Below are positions 1 through 7,066 of a DNA stretch of 13,201 bases, piece by piece. The DNA is taken from the NCBI GenBank assembly GCA_039714715.1, contig JBDLIU010000113.1, positions 1-13,201 of the forward strand, in the 5' to 3' direction. A program made the position numbers and the translations under genes. The number at the start of each line of letters is the position of its first letter. The first letter of the stretch is position 1. The notes below the pieces were generated by a model. That model was not told the origin of the DNA, did no database searches, and saw only the letters and a list, made by a program, of their open reading frames with translations. This stretch comes from S012-113 sp039714715. GTDB taxonomy: Bacteria > Bacteroidota > Bacteroidia > Cytophagales > Cyclobacteriaceae.

Positions 1-683
1 TTATTGGAGGAGTTCTAGGATATATATTTTTCAAGCAGGAAAATGTAAAGCAAAGCGAGAGCCCAAAGGTTAACTATTCTTTTATACATGTATTAGTGAC
101 AATCTTATTAGTTTTAATAGTATCATTAAACTTTTTCCCGATATCATTTGATAACATACACATTGAAATAAGCAAGGTATTCTCTGAAGTAAGTTTAACA
201 CTATTTGGGGGAGGTTATGTGATGATACCCATGCTTAATGAAATCCTCGTTGTACAGAAATCCTGGTTATCGAACACTGAATTTCGGGATGCCATTTCAT
301 TGGGGCAAATAACACCTGGTCCCATTTTAATAAGCGCAACTTTTATTGGGTATAAATTAAAGGGTATTGGGGGAGCAATAATTGCTACAATAGGCATTTT
401 TCTGCCTTCCGGTCTGCTTATGATCCTGGTTTCTGATCTGTTTAAAAGAATTGAGGAAAATATTATTTGGAAAGCAGTTTTTGAAGGACTTAAATCTGTG
501 GTTATCGCATTAATTATATCTTCTGTGTTAATTTTGGGCCGTCCGATAGTTGTCGGAACACTTGAAGAATGGTGGTTGTCGGGAATAATCTTTGTAGTTT
601 CCTTCATTCTGCTCTTAAGGTTTAAGATTAATATTTTGTGGTTGATAGGATTGGCAGGTTTATTTGGCATCCTGTTTTTGTAA
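1..683 (+). CDS. chrA: Chromate transporter (ChrA/CHR family), C-terminal half; 5' end outside window
   Basis: The reading frame is open from the left edge (first full codon at position 3) to TAA at 681-683, giving 226 residues. A GTG at position 96 lies inside this frame and is probably not the start, because the residues before it continue a membrane protein (a helix end, then a charged linker). The visible part matches the second CHR domain of a two-domain ChrA: FGGGYVMIPML, then LGQITPGPILISATFIGY, then the glycine-rich helix around GGAIIATIGIFLPSG. About six hydrophobic segments are visible, with a last one at the very C-terminus. The family exports chromate from the cytoplasm across the inner membrane. 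Chromate mimics sulfate, and the physiological substrate of many homologues is unproven. The sulfotransferase gene starts 3 nt downstream, suggesting co-transcription. Family assignment is firm; substrate is uncertain. Confidence 0.88.
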   Translation, partial: IGGVLGYIFFKQENVKQSESPKVNYSFIHVLVTILLVLIVSLNFFPISFDNIHIEISKVFSEVSLTLFGGGYVMIPMLNEILVVQKSWLSNTEFRDAISLGQITPGPILISATFIGYKLKGIGGAIIATIGIFLPSGLLMILVSDLFKRIEENIIWKAVFEGLKSVVIALIISSVLILGRPIVVGTLEEWWLSGIIFVVSFILLLRFKINILWLIGLAGLFGILFL

Positions 684-686
684 CTT

Positions 687-1712
687 ATGACAGATAAAAT
701 TTCATCAATACAAATTATTGGGACACAGCGTTCGGGCTCAAATCTGCTGAGACTAATTCTAAATCAATATGATGAAATTTCAGCACCACACCCACCACAT
801 GTTCTTAAAACATTCGCATCATTACTCCCATATTATAATGATTTAAAGGTTGAGGAGAATTTCAACCTTCTTGCTAATGATATCACAGATTTTGTAAATG
901 CGAATCCTGTGCCATGGAATGTAAATCAAATACAAGCAAAGGAACTTATCAGGAGATCAAGAAATCAGAGCTTGTTAGGTTTATATGAAACGCTCTATGT
1001 AATAAAAGCCGAGCAAGATAATGCTGTTATTTGGTGTTGTAAAAGTATGTTCAATGAGTACTATGCCAGAGAAATTGAAGATGAAGGAATAAGGCCATTC
1101 TACATTTATCTCTATAGGGATGGAAGGGATGTGGCAGCATCTTTTAAACGTGCTATTATTGGCCATAAACATATTTATCATATTGCATCAAAGTGGCTAA
1201 AAGACCAGGAAAGAGCATTACTCGTAAAAGAGTATGTGGGCGATGCCAGGTTCTGTATGATAAAATATGAAGAGTTGATCAGCAATCCTGAAAAAGTGCT
1301 CAAATCATTATCGACTAAACTCCGGTTGCCATATTCGCCTAAATTACTGGATTATTATGAGTCTTCTGAATCGCAAAGAACAGCATCATCAGGAGAAATG
1401 TGGAAGAATGTAGCAAAGCCGATCATATCAGACAATACTGGTAAATATAGGACTGAATTATCTGATGATGAGATCTTAATGTTTGAGAATATCGCAGGTA
1501 AAATGGTTGTAAAACTTGGGTACCCACTTAATTATACTCAAGAAAGCCAAAAAACCTATAATGATCGGGAGGTGGTAAAATTCGATAAATTAAATGCTCA
1601 ATGGCAGGAAGAAGCAAGAAAAAATGCATCTGAGCATGACCTGGTAGTAAGAAGTAAGCAGGAAGAAGTACTTTTTAATATAAAAAAGCGATTTAGTATT
1701 ACTGTTGCTTGA
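687..1712 (+). CDS. Sulfotransferase family protein (PAPS-dependent type)
   Basis: This is a 341-residue protein that probably transfers sulfate from PAPS to an unknown acceptor. The N-terminal strand-loop-helix IIGTQRSGSNLLRLIL (residues 10-25) fits the 5'-phosphosulfate-binding loop, which in classical sulfotransferases reads like YPKSGTTW. The segment YLYRDGRDVAASF (about 141-153) fits the 3'-phosphate-binding motif, with its RDxRDVxxS pattern. No signal peptide or membrane segment is evident, so it is probably cytoplasmic. The C-terminus (about 285-341) is charged and helical, rich in Lys, Glu and Gln. The ATG follows the chrA stop by 3 nt without a clear ribosome-binding site, consistent with coupling to chrA. 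The gene ends 21 bp before the convergent lpxB stop, with no obvious terminator between. The acceptor (lipid, glycan or small molecule) cannot be told from sequence. Confidence 0.82.
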   Translation: MTDKISSIQIIGTQRSGSNLLRLILNQYDEISAPHPPHVLKTFASLLPYYNDLKVEENFNLLANDITDFVNANPVPWNVNQIQAKELIRRSRNQSLLGLYETLYVIKAEQDNAVIWCCKSMFNEYYAREIEDEGIRPFYIYLYRDGRDVAASFKRAIIGHKHIYHIASKWLKDQERALLVKEYVGDARFCMIKYEELISNPEKVLKSLSTKLRLPYSPKLLDYYESSESQRTASSGEMWKNVAKPIISDNTGKYRTELSDDEILMFENIAGKMVVKLGYPLNYTQESQKTYNDREVVKFDKLNAQWQEEARKNASEHDLVVRSKQEEVLFNIKKRFSITVA

Positions 1713-1733
1713 AAATAGTTGCTTTACAATATA

Positions 1734-2831
1734 TTATTTTTCCAATAGTAATTTCAAGACATTATTGACTGCTAGTTTAGAAGCTTCTTTATCCCCAAGC
1801 ACACTTTGCATTTTACCGTAATCTATCCCTTTACTGACTATTTTTTTCAGCTCTTCACTAATATTAGTCTCATTACAATTATCTTGGATTAGTTCCTTAA
1901 CAACCCCATCTTCAGCTATCAGGTTAACCAATGAAATCCACTTCACCTTTACCAACATTTTTGCTATTCTATATGAAAGCCAACTGGATTTATAAACTAC
2001 AACCTGTGGTACATCCCAAAGGGCAGTTTCAAGGGTAGCCGTACCGGATGTAACTATTGCAGCATCGGCACGAGCAAGTAAATTATAGGTGTCTTCAATG
2101 ATTAATGTTGTGTTTCCCAGGGATGCAACATCAGTATATACACTTTCAGGTAAGTTCTTAACCGCAGCAATACCAAATTGGTATTCCGGATGCTGTTTTA
2201 TAACCTCGGTAACAACAGGCAATATTTTTTTTACTTCCTGCATCCTCGACCCAGGCAGGACTGCGATCAATTTAGAGTCCTTATCGATGTTATTTTTGCT
2301 GATGAAACTATCATCTACTATATGTTGCTTAACAGCTTCAACCACAGGGTTGCCAACATATGTTACATCTTCCCAGCCAAATTTTTTATAGAAATCAACT
2401 TCAAAGGGCAGAATTGAAAACATATGATCAATCCTGTCAATTATCTTCAGTGCTCTTTTTTGATTCCATGCCCATACTTTTGGAGAGATATAGTAGAACA
2501 CTTTATACCCATCAGATTTAGCATACTTTGCGATTTTTAAATTAAACCCTGCATAATCAACAAGGATGATGGCGTCTGGTTGAAAGCTGTCAATGTCTTT
2601 TTTACATTGCTTTAAAAATTTGCTGATTGTTCCCAGGTTGGTGAGCACTTCCCAAAATCCCATAAAGGCAAGCTCGCGGTAATGAACAACCAGTTCGCCC
2701 CCAACAGCCTGCATCTGTTCACCACCAAAATACCTGAATTCAGCATTGCTATCTTTTTTTATCAATGCCTTCATAAGATTTGAGGCATGTAGATCACCTG
2801 ATCGTTCTCCTGCAATAAGATAGTATTTCAT
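1734..2831 (-). CDS. lpxB: Lipid-A-disaccharide synthase
   Basis: LpxB is a GT19 glycosyltransferase. It joins UDP-2,3-diacylglucosamine and 2,3-diacylglucosamine 1-phosphate into the lipid A disaccharide at the cytoplasmic face of the inner membrane. The 365-residue product is near the usual family length. Visible landmarks are AGERSGDLHASNLM (7-20), VDYAGFNLKIAKYAK (91-105, containing the conserved Asp region), YYISPKVWAWNQKR (113-126), VGNPVVEAV (159-167), the LPGSRMQEV nucleotide-sugar region (192-200) and TSGTATLETAL (261-271). Relatives from the same phylum usually carry DYPGFN at the second site; here the proline is alanine, a mild deviation. ATG at 2831-2829 places the AGERSGD motif at the expected distance from the N-terminus. 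It stands alone rather than in an lpx operon, transcribed divergently from the DUF255 gene. It indicates a Gram-negative cell that makes lipid A. Confidence 0.95.
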   Translation of the reverse strand: MKYYLIAGERSGDLHASNLMKALIKKDSNAEFRYFGGEQMQAVGGELVVHYRELAFMGFWEVLTNLGTISKFLKQCKKDIDSFQPDAIILVDYAGFNLKIAKYAKSDGYKVFYYISPKVWAWNQKRALKIIDRIDHMFSILPFEVDFYKKFGWEDVTYVGNPVVEAVKQHIVDDSFISKNNIDKDSKLIAVLPGSRMQEVKKILPVVTEVIKQHPEYQFGIAAVKNLPESVYTDVASLGNTTLIIEDTYNLLARADAAIVTSGTATLETALWDVPQVVVYKSSWLSYRIAKMLVKVKWISLVNLIAEDGVVKELIQDNCNETNISEELKKIVSKGIDYGKMQSVLGDKEASKLAVNNVLKLLLEK

Positions 2832-2848
2832 CTGTAATAAGTGTTATG

Positions 2849-2856
2849 CAAATATA
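2849..2856 (-). promoter_or_regulatory. Possible -7 promoter element for lpxB
   Basis: On the minus strand this octamer reads TATATTTG, an exact match to the Bacteroidota -7 consensus TANNTTTG, and it lies 17 bp upstream of the lpxB ATG. I see no TTTG-like -33 element at the usual 17-23 bp spacing. The call rests on one octamer plus position. Confidence 0.35.
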
Positions 2857-2904
2857 TTTACTTCCGCTTATAAGTATGCAGACATAGAGATAAAGAGCTT
2901 TTTG

Positions 2905-2912
2905 TACATTTG
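2905..2912 (+). promoter_or_regulatory. Possible -7 promoter element for the DUF255 gene
   Basis: TACATTTG matches TANNTTTG exactly and would give a leader of roughly 65-70 nt before the ATG at 2985. A -33 TTTG/TTG is not evident at the expected distance. It lies in the 153-bp divergent region shared with lpxB. Confidence 0.35.
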
Positions 2913-2956
2913 ATATTTTAAAGCAATTATTATTACACGCTATACTAACTAGACTA

Positions 2957-2973
2957 AGGAGAATATTCCTCCT
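2957..2973 (+). promoter_or_regulatory. Small hairpin in the leader of the DUF255 gene
   Basis: AGGAG (2957-2961) and CTCCT (2969-2973) are perfect complements separated by 7 nt (AATATTC). The left arm is Shine-Dalgarno-like but ends 23 nt before the ATG, too far for normal use, and it would be sequestered by the right arm. The stem has only 5 bp, so this may be chance. Confidence 0.3.
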
Positions 2974-2984
2974 GAAATGAAGAA

Positions 2985-5000
2985 ATGAAAAAGTTTACCA
3001 ACAATTTAATAAATGAAAGCAGTCCATATCTGCTACAGCACGTTCATAACCCTGTAAATTGGTATCCCTGGTCTGATGAGGCATTGGCGAAGGCTAACAA
3101 TGAAGGCAAACTCATCATCGTTAGCATTGGCTATGCAGCATGTCATTGGTGCCATGTAATGGAGCATGAGTCATTTGAAGATGAGAATGTGGCCTCGCAG
3201 ATGAATAAGTATTATGTATCAATTAAGGTAGACAGAGAGGAGCGGCCTGACGTTGACCAGGTTTATATGGATGCCGCCCAGGTTTTGACAGGGAGGGGTG
3301 GTTGGCCACTGAATGTGATAGCTCTACCAGATGGAAGGCCCATCTATGCAGGTACATATTTCAATAAAGATCAATGGATTAAGGTATTAAAAGGAGTTTA
3401 TGATTTTTATACAAAAACACCTGATAAAGCATTAGAACAGGCCATGTTGGTTGCTTCTGGAGTAAGTAAGATGAATATTGTTCCTAAACAGGGTAACAAG
3501 GAATTTTCGGAACAGGAGCTAAATGAATCTGCAGAGGATTGGCTAAATAGTCTGGATATGAGAGATGGAGGGAGAAGAGGTAAGATGAAATTTCCTATGC
3601 CAAAAGCTTATTTAGCATTTCTCAACTATGCGGTTTTAAATAAAAATAAAAGAGCAGAAGATTCAGTCTTGTTAACTCTTGATAAAATGGCAATGGGTGG
3701 TATTTATGATCAGCTGGGCGGAGGATTTGCCCGTTATTCAGTGGACCCATACTGGCATGTGCCTCATTTTGAGAAAATGCTTTACGATAATGCTCAACTT
3801 ATAACACTTTACAGTGAAGCATTTAAACTCACAAATAATCAACATTACAGACAGGTTGTAGAAGAAACCATTGCCTTCTGTGATCGTGAGCTGTATTCTA
3901 ATGAAGGCAGCTATTTATCGTCACTGGATGCTGACAGCGAAGGAGAGGAAGGCAAGTTTTATGTCTGGACTGAAGAGGAGATTAATGATTTGCTGAGAGA
4001 AGAAGGTAAAATTCTTAAAACCTATTTTGGTGTTACTAAGAATGGTAACTGGGAAGATGGCAAGAATATATTTAAGGTGAGCAGTACGCTGGATGACATA
4101 GTGAAAGATTCAAATCTTGTAAAAGAGGAGATCATTTCAATACTCAATAAGACTAAAGCAAAGCTTTTTAATGCCAGGGAATCTCGAACACGTCCTGCAC
4201 TGGATGATAAGGTATTAACCTCCTGGAATGGATTGATGATAACTGCCCTTACCAAAGCTTATGAAGCAACAGGTCAAGAAGATTACAGGACTAAGGCCTT
4301 AGCTACAGGTGATTTTATCTGGAGTAAAATGTGGAATGGGAAACAGCTTTTTCGAACCAGAAAGAATGGGAAGTCATCTATTAATGCTTTCCTGGATGAC
4401 TATGCCTTCACCATCATGAGTTTTCTCGATCTCTACCAGGTAACATTTGATGAAGCATGGATTAACAAGTGTTTGGGCTTAATTGATGTTCTGAAGCAAG
4501 ATTTCTATGATTCAAAATCAGAATTATACACCTTCAAGTCAGCTAAGGATAATCCGCTTTATGTTAAGAAGGTTGTTATTGAAGACAATGTAATTCCCTC
4601 CGGAAATTCGGCAATGGCAATAAATCTGTTTAGGTTAGGTCATTTGCTATCTGATGAGGAATGCTTAAATCTTTCACGGAAAATGCTTGCTTTTACATCA
4701 AAAGCGCTTGAACAGGCTGCTTTCTATTATAATTGGTTTGACCTTTATCAGGATCACCTTAGTGAACCCGCTGAAGTAGTAATTCTTGGAGATGATTATG
4801 ATAAGATACGTATGCAAATAGCAAAAATTTTCTTGCCCAATATTCAAATACTGGGAGGAAAGGAAGAGGGAAATATTGATCTCTTAAAAGGAAGGAAAGT
4901 TCCAGGGAAGACGATGATTTACGTCTGCAAGAATAAAACTTGTCAACTCCCCACTGAAAATGTGGAAGAAGCCATAAATCAGATAAGGAAAGGAATTTAG
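2985..5000 (+). CDS. Thioredoxin-like / DUF255 protein (YyaL/SSP411 family)
   Basis: The 671-residue protein has the family's usual full length. An N-terminal thioredoxin-fold DUF255 domain opens with NESSPYLLQHVHNPVNWYPW (10-29), followed by the CxxC site ACHWCHVME (52-60), DREERPDVD (83-91), GRGGWPLNV (103-111) and YAGTYF (121-126). The rest resembles the (alpha/alpha)6-barrel part of the family, with LGGGFARYSVDPYWHVPHFE, FEKMLYDNAQL, SSLDADSEGEEGKFYVW and DDKVLTSWNGLM. The family is conserved from bacteria to human SPATA20, but its biochemical role is not settled; redox activity and sugar or epimerase-like activity have both been suggested from fold. No signal peptide is seen, so it is probably cytoplasmic. 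The ATG at 2985 is the first in frame that leaves the conserved N-terminus intact. Its TAG (4998-5000) overlaps the clpX stop on the other strand. Confidence 0.92.
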   Translation: MKKFTNNLINESSPYLLQHVHNPVNWYPWSDEALAKANNEGKLIIVSIGYAACHWCHVMEHESFEDENVASQMNKYYVSIKVDREERPDVDQVYMDAAQVLTGRGGWPLNVIALPDGRPIYAGTYFNKDQWIKVLKGVYDFYTKTPDKALEQAMLVASGVSKMNIVPKQGNKEFSEQELNESAEDWLNSLDMRDGGRRGKMKFPMPKAYLAFLNYAVLNKNKRAEDSVLLTLDKMAMGGIYDQLGGGFARYSVDPYWHVPHFEKMLYDNAQLITLYSEAFKLTNNQHYRQVVEETIAFCDRELYSNEGSYLSSLDADSEGEEGKFYVWTEEEINDLLREEGKILKTYFGVTKNGNWEDGKNIFKVSSTLDDIVKDSNLVKEEIISILNKTKAKLFNARESRTRPALDDKVLTSWNGLMITALTKAYEATGQEDYRTKALATGDFIWSKMWNGKQLFRTRKNGKSSINAFLDDYAFTIMSFLDLYQVTFDEAWINKCLGLIDVLKQDFYDSKSELYTFKSAKDNPLYVKKVVIEDNVIPSGNSAMAINLFRLGHLLSDEECLNLSRKMLAFTSKALEQAAFYYNWFDLYQDHLSEPAEVVILGDDYDKIRMQIAKIFLPNIQILGGKEEGNIDLLKGRKVPGKTMIYVCKNKTCQLPTENVEEAINQIRKGI

Positions 5001-6223
5001 GCTACCTTAAGTTTGCTGTACTTAGACTTGCTGAACTTCTTCTCAGCATAAGACTTGGTGATAACCAGGTTATCGACACTTTCTTTGGAAGGCAACTCAA
5101 ACATGGCATCAGTGATTATTGCTTCACAGATTGATCGTAGCCCACGGGCTCCAAGTTTAAAGTCAACAGCTTTATCAACAATAAAATCAAGTGCTTTTTT
5201 ATCAAACTCAAGCTTTATGCCTTCCATCTCAAACAGTTTGATGTACTGTTTGGTTAATGCATTTTTCGGAGAAGTAAGAATCTCTTTTAGTGCACTTCTG
5301 GATAATGGCTCAAGGTAGGTGAGTACGGGTAATCTTCCAATGAGTTCAGGGATCAAACCATAACTCCTTAGATCCTGGGCATTAATGTATTCCAGTAATG
5401 ATTTTTCATTCAGGTGGTCAAAATCATTTGTACCCGAGCTGAAACCAATAGGTCTTGTATTTATTCTTTTGCCTATTGTTTTGGTTATTCCATCAAAAGC
5501 TCCACCGCAAATAAAAAGGATATTTTCAGTGTTAAGTGAAATCATTTTTTGATCCGGGTGCTTTCGGCCACCTTGAGGAGGAACATTTACTGCGGTTCCC
5601 TCCAATAATTTTAGCAATGCCTGCTGAACTCCTTCACCGCTTACATCACGCGTAATGGATGGATTATCAGACTTTCGTGAAATTTTATCAACTTCATCTA
5701 TATATACAATACCCCTTTCAGCTGCTTCAACATCATAATTGGCTGCCTGAAGCAGACGCGTGAGAATACTTTCTACATCTTCACCCACATAGCCGGCTTC
5801 TGTTAATACAGTAGCATCAGCAATACAGAATGGCACCTGAAGAATTTTTGCCAGGGTTCTGGCCAAATAGGTTTTCCCGGTACCGGTTTCACCAACCATA
5901 ATTATGTTGCTCTTTTCAATCTGAATATCATCATCGCTTACTTTCTGCATTAAGCGCTTATAATGATTGTAAACAGCAACAGATAAATATTTTTTTGCTT
6001 CATCCTGGCCTATAACATATTCGTCCAGGAATTTTTTCATATCAATTGGTTTTACCAGGTTAAATTGTGGTGCAGTAGTATCAGTACTACTTTTACCTTC
6101 TTCAGTAAGAATTTGTTGTGCTTGTGAAATGCACTTATCACAAATATGGGCATGAATACCCGATATCATCAGGTCTACATCTTTCTTACTTCTGCCACAA
6201 AAGGAACAGGTTACCTCCGCCAT
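4997..6223 (-). CDS. clpX: ATP-dependent Clp protease ATP-binding subunit ClpX
   Basis: ClpX is the hexameric AAA+ unfoldase that recognises tagged proteins and threads them into ClpP. The 408-residue product has all landmarks. The N-terminal zinc-binding domain has Cys6, Cys9, Cys28 and Cys31. Walker A is GETGTGKT (111-118) and Walker B is IVYIDEVDK (172-180). The pore-1 loop GYVGED is at 144-149, the RKH loop GGRKHPDQ at 218-225, the ClpP-docking IGF tripeptide at 259-261, and the GARGLR sensor-II segment lies near the C-terminus. Walker A differs from the more common GPTGSGKT but keeps every required residue. It lies 51 bp downstream of clpP on the same strand with no hairpin between, so clpP and clpX are probably one transcript. 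Its TAA (4999-4997) overlaps the convergent DUF255 stop by 4 bp, leaving no room for a separate terminator. Confidence 0.97.
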   Translation of the reverse strand: MAEVTCSFCGRSKKDVDLMISGIHAHICDKCISQAQQILTEEGKSSTDTTAPQFNLVKPIDMKKFLDEYVIGQDEAKKYLSVAVYNHYKRLMQKVSDDDIQIEKSNIIMVGETGTGKTYLARTLAKILQVPFCIADATVLTEAGYVGEDVESILTRLLQAANYDVEAAERGIVYIDEVDKISRKSDNPSITRDVSGEGVQQALLKLLEGTAVNVPPQGGRKHPDQKMISLNTENILFICGGAFDGITKTIGKRINTRPIGFSSGTNDFDHLNEKSLLEYINAQDLRSYGLIPELIGRLPVLTYLEPLSRSALKEILTSPKNALTKQYIKLFEMEGIKLEFDKKALDFIVDKAVDFKLGARGLRSICEAIITDAMFELPSKESVDNLVITKSYAEKKFSKSKYSKLKVA

Positions 6224-6274
6224 AATCCTAGATTGATATTAAATAAATCCAAAAATAATCAATTTTGTACAATT

Positions 6275-6943
6275 TTATCCGTGCTTCACAAGTACCTCGT
6301 CAATCAAGCCGTACTTTTTAGCATCTGCTGCACGCATCCAATAATCCCTGTCAGCGTCCTTTTCTATCTGGTTTGTGGTTTTGCTGGTATGTTTTGATAG
6401 TATAGTATACAGGTCTTTCTTTAATTCAAGAATCTGCTTCAAAGAAATCTCCATATCAGTTGCCTGTCCCTGAGCTCCCCCCATTGGCTGGTGAATCATA
6501 ATGCGTGAATGAGGTAATGCACTTCTCTTCTTGGTGCCACCTGCAGCAAGAAGAACAGCACCCATCGATGCAGCTAATCCGGTACAAATAGTCGCAATTT
6601 CGGGTTTTACATATTGCATAGTATCATAAATCCCTAAACCTGCATAAACAGATCCTCCGGGACTGTTTATATACATTATAATATCTTTAGTTGGATCGGT
6701 TGATTCCAGGAATAAAAGTTGAGCTGTGATTATATTGGCTATATAGTCATCTATTGGCATTCCCAGGAAAATGATCCTGTCAGATATTAATCGGGTAAAT
6801 ACGTCAATAGCCCTGAAATTTCCAGGACGTTCCTCAATAATATATTGAGTCATATCTTCAACATGGTGTGCGTAGCGATCTACATTAGCGCCACTGATTC
6901 CTTTGTTGTGAATTGCAAATTTTTTAAATTCTGAAGCGTCCAT
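6275..6943 (-). CDS. clpP: ATP-dependent Clp protease proteolytic subunit ClpP
   Basis: ClpP is the serine peptidase that forms the tetradecameric degradation chamber capped by ClpX. The 222-residue protein carries the catalytic triad: Ser126 in GLAASMGAVLLAAG, His151 in HSRIMIHQPMGG, and Asp200 in DADRDYWM. The spacings Ser-His (25) and His-Asp (49) equal those of E. coli ClpP (Ser97, His122, Asp171), so the active site looks intact. The conserved INSPGGSVYAGLGIYDTMQ segment (92-110) is present. The N-terminal extension of about 29 residues relative to the E. coli triad numbering is consistent with a short propeptide or leader arm; cleavage is inferred only. The gene sits between tig and clpX in the conserved order. 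The hairpin terminator between tig and clpP implies a separate promoter for clpPX. Confidence 0.97.
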   Translation of the reverse strand: MDASEFKKFAIHNKGISGANVDRYAHHVEDMTQYIIEERPGNFRAIDVFTRLISDRIIFLGMPIDDYIANIITAQLLFLESTDPTKDIIMYINSPGGSVYAGLGIYDTMQYVKPEIATICTGLAASMGAVLLAAGGTKKRSALPHSRIMIHQPMGGAQGQATDMEISLKQILELKKDLYTILSKHTSKTTNQIEKDADRDYWMRAADAKKYGLIDEVLVKHG

Positions 6944-6971
6944 CTTTTAATTTATTTATCCCCAATAATAA

Positions 6972-6983
6972 GCAATTAATTGC
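6972..6983. repeat. Perfect 12-bp palindrome upstream of clpP
   Basis: GCAATTAATTGC is a perfect palindrome 28 bp before the clpP start codon, in the span where a clpPX promoter should lie. Its right part (ATTGCC, 6979-6984) can alternatively pair with GGCAAT at 7012-7017, so the region could fold in two ways. No regulator is known from sequence; chance is possible in AT-rich DNA. Confidence 0.4.
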
Positions 6984-7017
6984 CGATTTCCGTAGGGATT
7001 CCTTTGGGAATGGCAAT

Positions 7018-7045
7018 AAAAAAGCCCCTTGGGAGGGACTTTTTT
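7018..7045 (-). terminator. Hairpin terminator after tig (bidirectional shape)
   Basis: AAAAAAG (7018-7024) pairs with CTTTTTT (7039-7045), continued after one C/A mismatch by CCC (7026-7028) with GGG (7035-7037), around a short loop. On the minus strand the stem ends in a run of six Ts, 21 nt after the tig stop. The A-run and T-run symmetry makes it usable in both directions. Confidence 0.65.
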
Positions 7046-7066
7046 ATGAAATTCTTGTTGTTTCTG

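Noticed and set aside
136..150. CCCGATATC in chrA as a third copy of the palindromic repeat
   Set aside because: Only the left arm matches, and it lies in conserved coding sequence.
96..683. GTG at 96 as the start of a complete short chromate transporter
   Set aside because: The frame is open back to the window edge with transporter-like residues before it, so the gene most likely continues upstream.
1713..1733. Terminator between the sulfotransferase gene and lpxB
   Set aside because: The 21-bp gap holds no inverted repeat with a T-run.
6265..6272. TTGTACAA palindrome near the clpP stop
   Set aside because: Only 8 bp and in AT-rich sequence; expected often by chance and not at a promoter position.
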